This document shows, one piece after another, positions 40,566 through 48,090 of a stretch of 64,000 nucleotides of DNA. Below the pieces are notes generated by a model. That model was not told the origin of the DNA. It saw only the letters and a list, made by a program, of their open reading frames with translations, and did not search any database. Positions within the stretch are counted from its first letter, which is position 1. Each line of letters begins with the position of its first letter. Origin of the DNA: Hymenobacter plasmatis (GTDB lineage: Bacteria > Bacteroidota > Bacteroidia > Cytophagales > Hymenobacteraceae); the NCBI RefSeq assembly GCF_020711255.1, contig NZ_JAJFAW010000022.1, positions 1 to 64,000 of the forward strand, written 5' to 3'. The position numbers and the translations under genes were made by a program.

Positions 40566-41450
40566 ATGCTCCTTTTTCTAGCGCGGCTAGCCTTGGCCAG
40601 TGCCTTTTGCCTCGCCGGCTCGGCTGCGTGGGCCCAGAGTAAGCCCCACGCACAGGCCAGCAGCACGCACCCCGCCACCGCCCCGCCGGTGCAAGACCAG
40701 GACCAAGCCACGGGCTCGCTAAGTGCCGCCCTCGGCTATGGCAACAACTCCGCCTTCTTCGGCCGCACCCAGGCCACTACCTACCCATACTTCACCCAGG
40801 AACTCACCTACACCAGCCCGTACAGCGTGTGGGGCTCGGTCTACAACTATGACCTGCTCAACACCGATTCCCACTTCGACGAAACCGACTTCTCGGTGGG
40901 CTACGACCGGGACCTGACCAAGAAGGTAGACCTGTCGTTGAGCTACTCGCATTTCCTGTTTGCCCCCAATAGCCCCCTGGTCAAGTCGGCCGTCAACAAT
41001 TCCCTCGACGCGGCCCTGGGCTATGATTGGGGCTACGTCTACACCCGCCTCAACGGCTCCTACCTTTTCGGCCCCAACGACCACGATACCTTCCTGGTGC
41101 TCGACAATTCCCGCGCCTTCGACCTGGACGGCATATTTACTGCCAAGGATTACATCACCATCACGCCCAAGTTGAGCCTCACCGCGGGCACGCAGGCCTT
41201 CAGCGCGACCAGCGCCGAGCAGCAGATTCTGCGGGGCAACAAAAAGCCCAAAACAAAGACTGGCCCTGCCACTACCGATGCTTCCCGCTTCACCCTGCTC
41301 AGCTACGGCCTGCGCCTGCCCGTGGCTTACACCCTGGGCAAGGTCTCGGCCGAAGTGGCCTACCGCTACCTGCAGCCCGTGAACGTATTGCCCGAAGACG
41401 ATTCTTCTGGACGGTCTTACTTCACCGCCACACTCACCGTCACCCTGTAG
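40566..41450 (+). CDS. Outer-membrane beta-barrel-like exported protein
   Basis: A 294-residue protein with signal peptide LALASAFCLAGSAAWA-QSK. The mature protein alternates hydrophobic and polar residues with many Tyr and Ser, as in LSAALGYGNNSAFFGRTQAT, TSPYSVWGSVYNYDLLNTDS, DLSLSYSHFLFAPNSPLV and the C-terminal RSYFTATLTVTL, giving about 10-12 strands. The final strand is typical for outer-membrane insertion. I do not recognise a substrate-specific family. It lies 81 bases after the Lys/Ala-rich gene but behind a terminator, so it probably has its own promoter. Confidence 0.72.
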   Translation: MLLFLARLALASAFCLAGSAAWAQSKPHAQASSTHPATAPPVQDQDQATGSLSAALGYGNNSAFFGRTQATTYPYFTQELTYTSPYSVWGSVYNYDLLNTDSHFDETDFSVGYDRDLTKKVDLSLSYSHFLFAPNSPLVKSAVNNSLDAALGYDWGYVYTRLNGSYLFGPNDHDTFLVLDNSRAFDLDGIFTAKDYITITPKLSLTAGTQAFSATSAEQQILRGNKKPKTKTGPATTDASRFTLLSYGLRLPVAYTLGKVSAEVAYRYLQPVNVLPEDDSSGRSYFTATLTVTL

Positions 41451-41566
41451 CCAGGGGGCGCCATTGGCCCGGGCGTGGTGGGCGAACAGTACCCGCGCGG
41501 CTTGTCTTGGTAGTGCCGAACCCCGGCCCGCAGCAGACCAGTAGGCGGCTCAACTGTTAGTAGAAA

Positions 41567-42472
41567 ATGCTTCCCATTGCTTTTGCGCCCAACTACGCCC
41601 ACCCGCTGCCCGCCGGCCACCGCTTTCCGATGCTGAAATACGAGCTGCTGCCCGAGCAATTGCTTCGGGAAGGCACCGCGTCGCCAGCCGACTTTTTTGT
41701 GGCCACCCCGCCCTCGACGGCGGATGTTTTACTGGTGCACGATGCCGACTACTATGAGCGGCTGCGCCTGGGCCAGCTCACGCGGCAGGAAGAGCGCGCC
41801 ACGGGGTTTCCGTGGTCGGCGGCGCTGTTTGAGCGCGAAGTCACCATCCTGGGCGGCACCATTGAGGCGGCGCGGCTGGCGCTGAAACACGGTGTAGCGT
41901 TCAACATTGCGGGCGGCACCCACCACGCGTTTCGGGCGCGGGGCGAAGGCTTTTGCTTGCTCAACGACCAGGCCGCGGCGGCCGCCTGGTTGCTGGCGCA
42001 CGAGCCAACCGTTAATAAGGTACTTATCGTGGACCTCGATGTGCACCAGGGCAATGGCACGGCTGCTATTTTCCAGCACGAGCCCCGGGTGTTTACCTTT
42101 TCCTTGCACGGTACCCGCAACTACCCGGCCCGCAAAGAAGCATCAGACCTGGACCTGCCGCTGCCCGATGGCACCGACGACGCGCAGTACCTGCAGCTGC
42201 TGGCCAGCACGCTGCCCCGCCTACTCGACGAAGTTCAGCCCAATTTCGTGTTTTACCTGGCCGGCGTCGACGTACTGGCTACCGACAAATTGGGCCACCT
42301 GGCGCTCACCCGCGAGGGCTGCCGGCGGCGCGACGAGCTGGTGCTCAGCCTCTGCCATCGCCATCAGCTGCCGGTAGTGGTGTGCATGGGCGGCGGCTAT
42401 TCCGAGCGCATTGCCGACATCGTGGAAGCCCACGCCAACACTTTCCGAGCAGCCGCCGGGCTGTGGGGCTAA
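41567..42472 (+). CDS. Histone deacetylase superfamily (class II/AcuC-like) protein
   Basis: A 301-residue zinc-dependent deacetylase of the HDAC/acetoin utilisation superfamily. The active-site motifs are complete: NIAGGTHHAFRARGEGFCLL (His-His dyad), IVDLDVHQGNGTAAIF (zinc Asp and His), YLAGVDVLATDKLGHLALT (second zinc Asp), and CMGGGYS. Bacterial members act on acetylpolyamines, acetoin-related substrates or acetyl-lysine; this short form resembles the Bacteroidota group whose substrate is not known. It stands alone, followed by a MITE-like repeat and converging with the methyltransferase of the polyketide locus. Confidence 0.92.
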   Translation: MLPIAFAPNYAHPLPAGHRFPMLKYELLPEQLLREGTASPADFFVATPPSTADVLLVHDADYYERLRLGQLTRQEERATGFPWSAALFEREVTILGGTIEAARLALKHGVAFNIAGGTHHAFRARGEGFCLLNDQAAAAAWLLAHEPTVNKVLIVDLDVHQGNGTAAIFQHEPRVFTFSLHGTRNYPARKEASDLDLPLPDGTDDAQYLQLLASTLPRLLDEVQPNFVFYLAGVDVLATDKLGHLALTREGCRRRDELVLSLCHRHQLPVVVCMGGGYSERIADIVEAHANTFRAAAGLWG

Positions 42473-42490
42473 AACCAGACGATAGAATAA

Positions 42491-42677
42491 AACTCCCCTC
42501 CTTACCTAAGGAGGGGACGCTGGCGCTTCGCGCCAGCTGGGGTGGTTGTGGGCGTTGAACCGAAGGTCGGCGGAGCCAACGACTCGCGTTAGAATCGTTC
42601 GGGCATCGTTCAAAGGCTCAACCACCCCCGTCCGAGCCTGCGGCTCGAACATCCCCTCCTTTCTAAGGAGGGGAGTT
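42491..42677. repeat. 187-base MITE-like element with 14-bp terminal inverted repeats
   Basis: AACTCCCCTCCTTA at 42491-42504 and TAAGGAGGGGAGTT at 42664-42677 are exact inverted repeats. A second nested pair is GGGGTGGTTG (42539-42548) and CAACCACCCC (42619-42628). A small hairpin with GGCGC/GCGCC arms lies near 42522-42533. There is no ORF inside. It lies between two converging genes. Confidence 0.75.
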
Positions 42678-42701
42678 GATTGGTCTGCCTGTGCTTTCAG
42701 C

Positions 42702-43406
42702 TCAACCCAAAATAATCACCTGCCAGCGGAAGGCCCAGCGCCAGCGCAGCTCATACCGCTCAATTCCAGCCCGTGCCAACAGCGCCACCCAGTCGTGCCG
42801 CCGAAAGGCACGGGCTACTGACAGCGGCGCGTCGTGCTGCACCAGGTACGAGCCGCCCAGCAGCATTGTGAGCCACTTAATGCTGTGGTAGGCCAGCCAA
42901 TGCCGGTGCAGGTCATTGATGACGACGGCCACTTGCGCCTGCCGCTTCCATTGCCGCAGCAGCGTCACCAGCTCCTCATCGGTGAAATGGTGGCAAAACA
43001 AGCTGCAGGTGAGGATATCGTAAGGCTGCGCCTGAAACTCGGGCGAGAAAATGTCGCGCTGCTGGTAGTGGATTTCGGGGTAGTCCTGGCTTTTGGCCGC
43101 GGCGTACTCCAGCATGAACTGGTTGGCATCGATGCCGGTCAGCTCCACGGGAATGTGGTTTTTGCGCGCCCAGCGGGCCACTTGGCGCAGGGTGTCGCCG
43201 CCGCCGCTGCCCAAGTCGGCCAGGCGCAGGGCCCGGCCGCTGGCAAACCGGCTTTTTAGCCGCGTCAGGGCGTTGAGCACCGGCTCGTAGCCGCCCAGCC
43301 AGGTGTTGATGGTTTCCAGCTCGTCGAGGTTCTGGCGCAGGGCATCGGTGGCCAGCGTCAGGTCGTCCATCAGCTCGGGGCCGGAAGCGCGGGCGGTGAA
43401 GTCCAA
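42702..43406 (-). CDS. Class I SAM methyltransferase of the type III PKS locus
   Basis: A 234-residue soluble methyltransferase. Motif I is LRLADLGSGGGDTLRQVARW, motif II LTGIDANQFMLEYAA, and DILTCSLFCHHFTDEELVTL is the post-I region typical of UbiE/Coq5-like small-molecule methyltransferases. It starts 12 bases after the stop of the polyketide synthase on the same strand, so the two are almost certainly co-transcribed, and its likely job is O- or C-methylation of the polyketide product. It differs from the membrane isoprenylcysteine-methyltransferase-like partner (BpsB) of Bacillus type III PKS. Confidence 0.87.
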   Translation of the reverse strand: MDFTARASGPELMDDLTLATDALRQNLDELETINTWLGGYEPVLNALTRLKSRFASGRALRLADLGSGGGDTLRQVARWARKNHIPVELTGIDANQFMLEYAAAKSQDYPEIHYQQRDIFSPEFQAQPYDILTCSLFCHHFTDEELVTLLRQWKRQAQVAVVINDLHRHWLAYHSIKWLTMLLGGSYLVQHDAPLSVARAFRRHDWVALLARAGIERYELRWRWAFRWQVIILG

Positions 43407-43418
43407 GGCGAAAAAGGG

Positions 43419-44585
43419 CTAAGCCGTGACCGCCGATTCTTTGGTCTTGCCGGCCACGACGGTGGGCACGGACTGGTGCACCACTTCGAGCAGCATGGCC
43501 TCCATAGTGAGGCCGGGCCCAAAGGCAAAGCTGAGCACTGGCGCCCCGTGGTCGGCGGGGGAGGCGTGGGCCAGCACGTCGCGCAGTACAAACAGCACCG
43601 TGGCCGACGACATGTTGCCGTAGTCGCGCAGCACGCGGTAGGCGTGGCGGTTGTCGTCGCGCGTCAGGCCCAGCTCAACTTCGATGGTTTCGAGAATCTT
43701 GCGTCCGCCGGGGTGGATGGCGAAGTGCCGAATGTCGGCCAGCTGCACGGGCAGGCTCTCCAGCAGCCCATCAGTGAGGTGCCGGATGCCGCGCTGAATC
43801 AACTTGGGCACGTAGCTGGACAAGGTCATCTCAAACCCGAAGTCGTTGATGTGCCAGGCCATGTCGTCGTGGCCGTCGGGTTCCAGGCCGCAGTGGAAGG
43901 CCTGCAGCGCCAGGCTGGGGGCGCCGTTGGGCAAGGGCTCGGCCTGCACCAGGCACGCCGCCGCGCCATCGCCAAACAGCGCGTTGCTGATGAGGTGGTC
44001 TTCCTCGGGGCTTTTCTGGAAATGCAGGGTGCACAGCTCCACGCTCACTATGAGTACGCGGGCGCTGGCATCGGCCAGGCAAAAGGCATCGGCCAGCTTC
44101 ACGGCGTTCACCGCGGCGTAGCACCCCATAAAATTCACGCAGGTGCGGCGCACATCGGGCCGCAAGCCCAGGGCCTGCACCAGCTCAATATCCAGCCCCG
44201 GCGCGTACATGCCCGTGCAGCTCACCGTGACGAGGTGGGTGATGCTACCCGGCGCGATGTCGGGCACCTGGCGCAGGCAGTCGCGCACGGCCTCCGTGGC
44301 CAGGGGCAGGGCCTCGCGGCTGTACACGGCCATGCGCTGGCCCACGCTCGGAAACGGCTCCAGCGTGGGCGTGTTGGGGAAGAAGGTGTAATCACCATTA
44401 GCCCGTCCGTAGTCGGGCAATACCGAGTAGCGGTGCTCGATGCCCGACACCCGATACAGCGCCCGCAGCTTGCGCGCGTCGTTTTCGCCAAACCCCAGCG
44501 CCTGCGCCATAAAATTGGCAATTTCGGGCTGGGCGATGCGGTGAATGGGGTTAGCAGTGCCGATGGCACCTAAATAACTCGGCAT
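43419..44585 (-). CDS. Type III polyketide synthase (chalcone/stilbene synthase fold)
   Basis: A 388-residue homodimeric condensing enzyme. The catalytic triad is intact: Cys155 in NFMGCYAAVNA, His291 in FAIHPGGRKILE and Asn324 in DYGNMSSATVLF. SCTGMYAPGLDIELVQALGL and the terminal SFAFGPGLTMEAMLLEVVH (the GFGPG loop as AFGPG) are family hallmarks. It extends a starter acyl-CoA with malonyl-CoA to give alkylpyrones, alkylresorcinols or similar; bacterial enzymes with fatty-acyl starters are common. The start ATG 44585 gives MPSYLGAIGTANP, the family's usual N-terminus. Forms a locus with a methyltransferase (12 bases downstream) and a flavoprotein (45020-46138, upstream). Confidence 0.94.
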   Translation of the reverse strand: MPSYLGAIGTANPIHRIAQPEIANFMAQALGFGENDARKLRALYRVSGIEHRYSVLPDYGRANGDYTFFPNTPTLEPFPSVGQRMAVYSREALPLATEAVRDCLRQVPDIAPGSITHLVTVSCTGMYAPGLDIELVQALGLRPDVRRTCVNFMGCYAAVNAVKLADAFCLADASARVLIVSVELCTLHFQKSPEEDHLISNALFGDGAAACLVQAEPLPNGAPSLALQAFHCGLEPDGHDDMAWHINDFGFEMTLSSYVPKLIQRGIRHLTDGLLESLPVQLADIRHFAIHPGGRKILETIEVELGLTRDDNRHAYRVLRDYGNMSSATVLFVLRDVLAHASPADHGAPVLSFAFGPGLTMEAMLLEVVHQSVPTVVAGKTKESAVTA

Positions 44586-45019
44586 TCGGGAATGATTACG
44601 GATTTGAAACGAAGCTCGGGAAACAAGTATCTCAGCTAATGAATGTACGGATACCCACCCATTCACACCTTCACTTACGGTACAACAAACAGTTTTGCGC
44701 TTTGCTTGGATAAAATAATGGCAATAACATTCTGGCGTTGGGGCGGGGTAGGGGTTTATTTCGACTGGTTAAAAGGCCATCACGCTGAAAAAAACCGCCA
44801 TGCCGAGCGCAGCAAACAGAAGGTTGGCGTAGCCAAGCATCTCGCGTGGGGCTGTAATCCATCCCGTTTTCCAATCTTCTGTCATGCAGAGCGCAGCGAA
44901 GCATCTTATCACCGCAGAACGACCCAGGCGTGAGAAGATGCTTCCTTCGTCAGCATGACAAAAGGCGCGGCCTCTATTCATAAAGAGCTGGATTCATTCA
45001 GCCCAATTCATTAGCTCAA
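44586..45019. repeat. Gap with palindromic repeat, copy D (44880-44960) and a degenerate unit
   Basis: A full family copy at 44880-44960: outer arms TGTCATGC and GCATGACA, inner arms GAAGCATCTTATC and GAGAAGATGCTTC. A degenerate half unit (GCCATGCCGAGCGCAGC) lies from 44797. The gap separates the PKS gene from the flavoprotein gene on the same strand, so the two may have separate promoters. No gene is seen in the remaining bases. Confidence 0.8.
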
Positions 45020-46138
45020 TTAAAACTCCTGGCCGTGCGTGCGGCGCATCAGCGCCTGCACCGCGCCGGGCCAGTGCCGCAGGCCCCCCACCACCAGCTC
45101 GCTCAGTACCGGCCCGCCAAATAGCCGCTGCACTGCCCGGCCCACCCGCAGGCGGGTCCCGAACTGAGCACGCCAAGCGCGGGAGTAAGCGGCTTCCATA
45201 GCTGCCCGGGTAGTGGTGGCGCTCAGAAAATCGTGCGCGGCCGCGGCCGCCAAGGCCGCGCCGTGCAGCGCCATAGCCATGCCATTGCCGCACAGCGGCG
45301 TGATGAGGCCGGCCGCATCGCCGCACATCAGCACGTGCTGCTCCACGGGCAGCTTGGGCGCAAAGGAAATTTCGTTGATGACCTCCGGCTGCGGGTACAG
45401 CACTTCGGCCGAAGCCAGAATCTCGCGCAGGTGCGGGTTTTGGGCCAGAACGGCTTGCTCCATGGCCGGAATGGTGCCGTGGCGCTTGAGGTTCTGGCGG
45501 GTGGTGAGGTAGCAGAAGCACAGCTTGTCGTCCTCAATGGCCGAGATGCCCGCGTAGCCATCGGCGAAGTTGTGCAGCGCAATCAGGTCGCGCGGAAAGC
45601 CGGGCAGGCGTAAGTGATATTTCACGCCGAGGTAGGGCGAGCGCTGCGTGAAAAACGCCCGCTGCAGCTGCCGGTCGAGGTTGGTGCGCTTGCCGTAGGT
45701 GCCCAGCACTACGCGGGCGGTTAGCTCGCGGCCATCGGCCAGGGTCACGCGGTGCTGGTCAGCGGCGGGGTCGTAGGCTACGTCTGTCACCGTGTTCTTC
45801 AGGTAAAAAGTGACGCCCTGGGCCACGGCCAGCTGGTACAGAAAGTCATCGAGCAGGTAGCGGCTCACACCAAAGCCGCCCAAGTCGAGCGGCGCCGTGA
45901 GGCAGCGCCCGCCCGGCGACGACAGCAGAAACGTATTGATGGCCGCCGGGGCCAGCGCGGCCGGGTCGGCGTGCAGCCGGCGCAGGTACGGCAGCACCTC
46001 GTTGCTCACGTATTCGCCGCACACTTTGTGAAAGGGATACTGCTTGCGCTCGACCACCGCCACGCGGTGCCCGCGGCCGGCCAAGTCCAAGGCTGCAGCC
46101 AAGCCAGCCAGCCCACCGCCAATCATCAAAATATCCAC
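45020..46138 (-). CDS. FAD-dependent oxidoreductase, geranylgeranyl reductase/monooxygenase-like
   Basis: A 372-residue flavoprotein. ILMIGGGLAGLAAALDLAGR at the N-terminus is the dinucleotide fold, PFHKVCGEYVSNEVLPYL is the motif of the geranylgeranyl reductase family, and LMCGDAAGLITPLCGNGMAM is the second FAD motif near residues 270-290. Related enzymes hydroxylate aromatic rings or reduce isoprenoid chains. Next to a type III PKS and a methyltransferase, oxidation of the polyketide ring to a hydroquinone or quinone is the most economical guess, comparable in logic to the Streptomyces griseus srs phenolic-lipid operon. A direct role in lipid reduction cannot be excluded. Confidence 0.88.
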   Translation of the reverse strand: MDILMIGGGLAGLAAALDLAGRGHRVAVVERKQYPFHKVCGEYVSNEVLPYLRRLHADPAALAPAAINTFLLSSPGGRCLTAPLDLGGFGVSRYLLDDFLYQLAVAQGVTFYLKNTVTDVAYDPAADQHRVTLADGRELTARVVLGTYGKRTNLDRQLQRAFFTQRSPYLGVKYHLRLPGFPRDLIALHNFADGYAGISAIEDDKLCFCYLTTRQNLKRHGTIPAMEQAVLAQNPHLREILASAEVLYPQPEVINEISFAPKLPVEQHVLMCGDAAGLITPLCGNGMAMALHGAALAAAAAHDFLSATTTRAAMEAAYSRAWRAQFGTRLRVGRAVQRLFGGPVLSELVVGGLRHWPGAVQALMRRTHGQEF

Positions 46139-46233
46139 TTATTCGGCGTAAAAAATTAAAACAATTTCAAGCAAAATAGCGTAATTAATCGAGGTTTTTG
46201 TATATTGCACTAGGCGTGGTGGACAGACTGTTG

Positions 46234-46241
46234 TACCTTTG
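46234..46241 (+). promoter_or_regulatory. Bacteroidota-type -7 box
   Basis: TACCTTTG matches TAnnTTTG, 71 bases upstream of the ATG at 46312, in the AT-rich region between the divergent flavoprotein and T9SS genes. Confidence 0.45.
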
Positions 46242-46311
46242 CCAACTAAAATTAACGCTTGACGTTAAGCCCTTACACCCTCTCTCTTTTCTACCGGCCT
46301 TAATTAGTACT

Positions 46312-46698
46312 ATGATGCAACGCTTACTTTTACCACTGTTATTATTTATCTGTCTTAGCCTCAGTTTCGGGCCGCTGTTCAATACGCTTCCGGCGGCCGC
46401 CGCAACTCCTACCGAGCGCCCCGGCCAGCAGCCCAAGCCCGGCGACGACAAGACCCTGCTGGTGTATCCAAACCCCAGCACCGGCATCGTGCACTTAACC
46501 ATCAATAACTTGCAGGGCAAGAAAGTGGAGCTGAGCATTCTGAACGTTATCGGGTCGGTAATGTACCGGGAAACGCTCACCGAAATGAACGACCGCTACA
46601 CCAAGATGCTCGACCTGAGCAAGTTTGCCAACGGCCTCTACTACGTGCGGCTCGAAGCCGACAACACCAGCCAGATGTGCAAGCTGGTAATTCGGTAA
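46312..46698 (+). CDS. Small T9SS type A sorting-domain protein
   Basis: A 128-residue secreted protein that is little more than a signal peptide (MQRLLLPLLLFICLSLSFGP), a short Pro/Gln linker, and a type A sorting domain: LLVYPNPSTGIVHLTINNLQ, VELSILNVIGSVMYRE and NGLYYVRLEADNTSQMCKLV. Such stand-alone sorting domains occur in Bacteroidota; they may be processed away by the PorU sortase or act as decoys. Two ATGs in a row (46312, 46315) are both possible starts. A terminator follows. Confidence 0.85.
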   Translation: MMQRLLLPLLLFICLSLSFGPLFNTLPAAAATPTERPGQQPKPGDDKTLLVYPNPSTGIVHLTINNLQGKKVELSILNVIGSVMYRETLTEMNDRYTKMLDLSKFANGLYYVRLEADNTSQMCKLVIR

Positions 46699-46730
46699 TC
46701 TCCCGATTTGCTTATCGCAATGACCCAACA

Positions 46731-46760
46731 AAAAAAGCAGCTTTCGGGCTGCTTTTTTTA
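46731..46760. terminator. Bidirectional intrinsic terminator
   Basis: AAAAAAGCAGC at 46731-46741 pairs with GCTGCTTTTTT at 46748-46758, loop TTTCGG. It serves the T9SS gene (plus) and possibly the small ORF at 46779-46886 (minus). Confidence 0.9.
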
Positions 46761-46778
46761 TGGACAAAACGGCGAAAA

Positions 46779-46886
46779 CTACTTCACGCGAACGGGAACG
46801 GGCGCAAGCAGTTTTTTCAGATTCGAAGCCGTATTGAGCGCGAGGAAAGCGGTGGCCACTAAAAGGCCAATCATGAAGATAAACAT
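46779..46886 (-). CDS. Candidate 35-residue single-helix membrane peptide
   Basis: The minus strand reads ATG at 46884-46886 and TAG at 46779-46781. The product MFIFMIGLLVATAFLALNTA continues SNLKKLLAPVPVRVK: one hydrophobic helix followed by a basic tail, an inside-positive membrane peptide. It is well spaced from neighbours, ends just before a bidirectional terminator, and lies in an otherwise gene-free gap. No family known. Small ORFs of this length arise by chance, so confidence is limited. Confidence 0.45.
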   Translation of the reverse strand: MFIFMIGLLVATAFLALNTASNLKKLLAPVPVRVK

Positions 46887-46975
46887 AGTTCTAAAGAAAT
46901 TTCGGGTGAATAACAAGCGGCTCCTGCCAAGGACCTGCTTCTGATGTATTCAACCTGCAAAAGCCAGGCCGGGTT

Positions 46976-48082
46976 TCAACAAGATTTGGGCATTCTGAGC
47001 AGCGCGGCCACCACGCGCCGGGCATCGGCCCCGGCGCCGTTGAGCAGGGCCGAGCGGCGGCTGTCGAGCCAGTTCAGCCCCAGAAAGGCCACTCCGGGCG
47101 CTTCCGTCAGGCCCCGGTGGTGCCGGGGGCTGCCGTCGGGCTCCAGCACGGGCAAATCCAGCCACGCATAGTCGGGCCGGTAGCCGGTGGCCCACACCAC
47201 GGCGTCGAGCGGCGGCGTGACCGCCCGGCGCCCCTGAATGCCGCCCGACGGCAGCGCCGCCTCGGCCCGGCCAATGAAGTGGGCATTGGCAAACCCACGC
47301 AGCCTGGCCAGGTCGCCACTGACCACCGGCTCGGGGCTGCGGAACATCTTGCTGCCCAACGCTGTGTGGCGGGACACGCCCAGCAGCCGCGTCAGCATCA
47401 GGAAGGCCCACATAAAGTGGTTGTTGGGCATGGCGGGCGTTTGCTCGTCGAAAGCTACGAACACGGGCCGGCCGGTGGCGGCTACGCCGGCCGCGATTTG
47501 CAGGGCCGAGTTGCCGCTGCCCACCACGGCCACCGGGCCGGTGCCGGGCAGCTGGGCGGGGCGTTGGTAGTCGCGGCTGGGCAGTTGGGCCACGCTGGCC
47601 GGCAGTTGCGGGGCCCAGGCGGGAATGTTGGGCGTGGTGTAGGGGCCCGTGGCTATTATCACTCGCTGGGCCGCGTAGGTGCGGCCCGCTTCGGTGTGCA
47701 CCAAGTAGCCCACGCCGTCCGGCGCGGCGGCCACGCGGGTAACGCGCCGGTTGGGCTCGAGCGGGAAGCGGAAGTGCGCGGCGTAGTCGCGCAGGTAGGC
47801 GGCGGTTTCGTCGCGGGTGGGGTAGTGCAGCGGACTGCCGGGCCAGGGCCGGCCCGGTAGCCCACTCACCCAGGCCGGCGAAAACAGCCGCAGCGAATCG
47901 TAGCGGGCACTCCAGGCGGCGCCGGCCTGCGGGGCCGCGTCCAGCACCCGGAAATCGACCTGGTGCTGCTGCAGGTAATACGCGGCCGCCAGCCCCACCT
48001 GGCCCGCCCCAATCACCACCGTGTTGGTGCGAATGAGCGCCGGCGTGGGCGGGGAAAGCGGGTCAGGCTGGTGCGGGGTCAC
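46976..48082 (-). CDS. Flavin monooxygenase-like NAD(P)/FAD oxidoreductase (CzcO-like)
   Basis: A 368-residue protein with two dinucleotide-binding folds: NTVVIGAGQVGLAAAYYLQQ (FAD) and GPVAVVGSGNSALQIAAGVA (NADPH), plus AVVWATGYRPDYAWLDLPVL, the ATG motif of the YhiN/CzcO group of putative flavoprotein monooxygenases. Substrate is unknown; group members are often annotated near metal or organic-solvent resistance without proof. It starts 8 bases after the stop of the hybrid kinase gene on the same strand, so it is the last gene of the 52403-46976 transcription unit and may be a target or modulator of that signalling system. Confidence 0.88.
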   Translation of the reverse strand: MTPHQPDPLSPPTPALIRTNTVVIGAGQVGLAAAYYLQQHQVDFRVLDAAPQAGAAWSARYDSLRLFSPAWVSGLPGRPWPGSPLHYPTRDETAAYLRDYAAHFRFPLEPNRRVTRVAAAPDGVGYLVHTEAGRTYAAQRVIIATGPYTTPNIPAWAPQLPASVAQLPSRDYQRPAQLPGTGPVAVVGSGNSALQIAAGVAATGRPVFVAFDEQTPAMPNNHFMWAFLMLTRLLGVSRHTALGSKMFRSPEPVVSGDLARLRGFANAHFIGRAEAALPSGGIQGRRAVTPPLDAVVWATGYRPDYAWLDLPVLEPDGSPRHHRGLTEAPGVAFLGLNWLDSRRSALLNGAGADARRVVAALLRMPKSC

Positions 48083-48090
48083 GGCGGGGG

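Noticed and set aside
42491..42677. CRISPR-like array of short repeats
   Set aside because: The repeats are inverted rather than direct, there is no regular spacing, and no cas genes are present.
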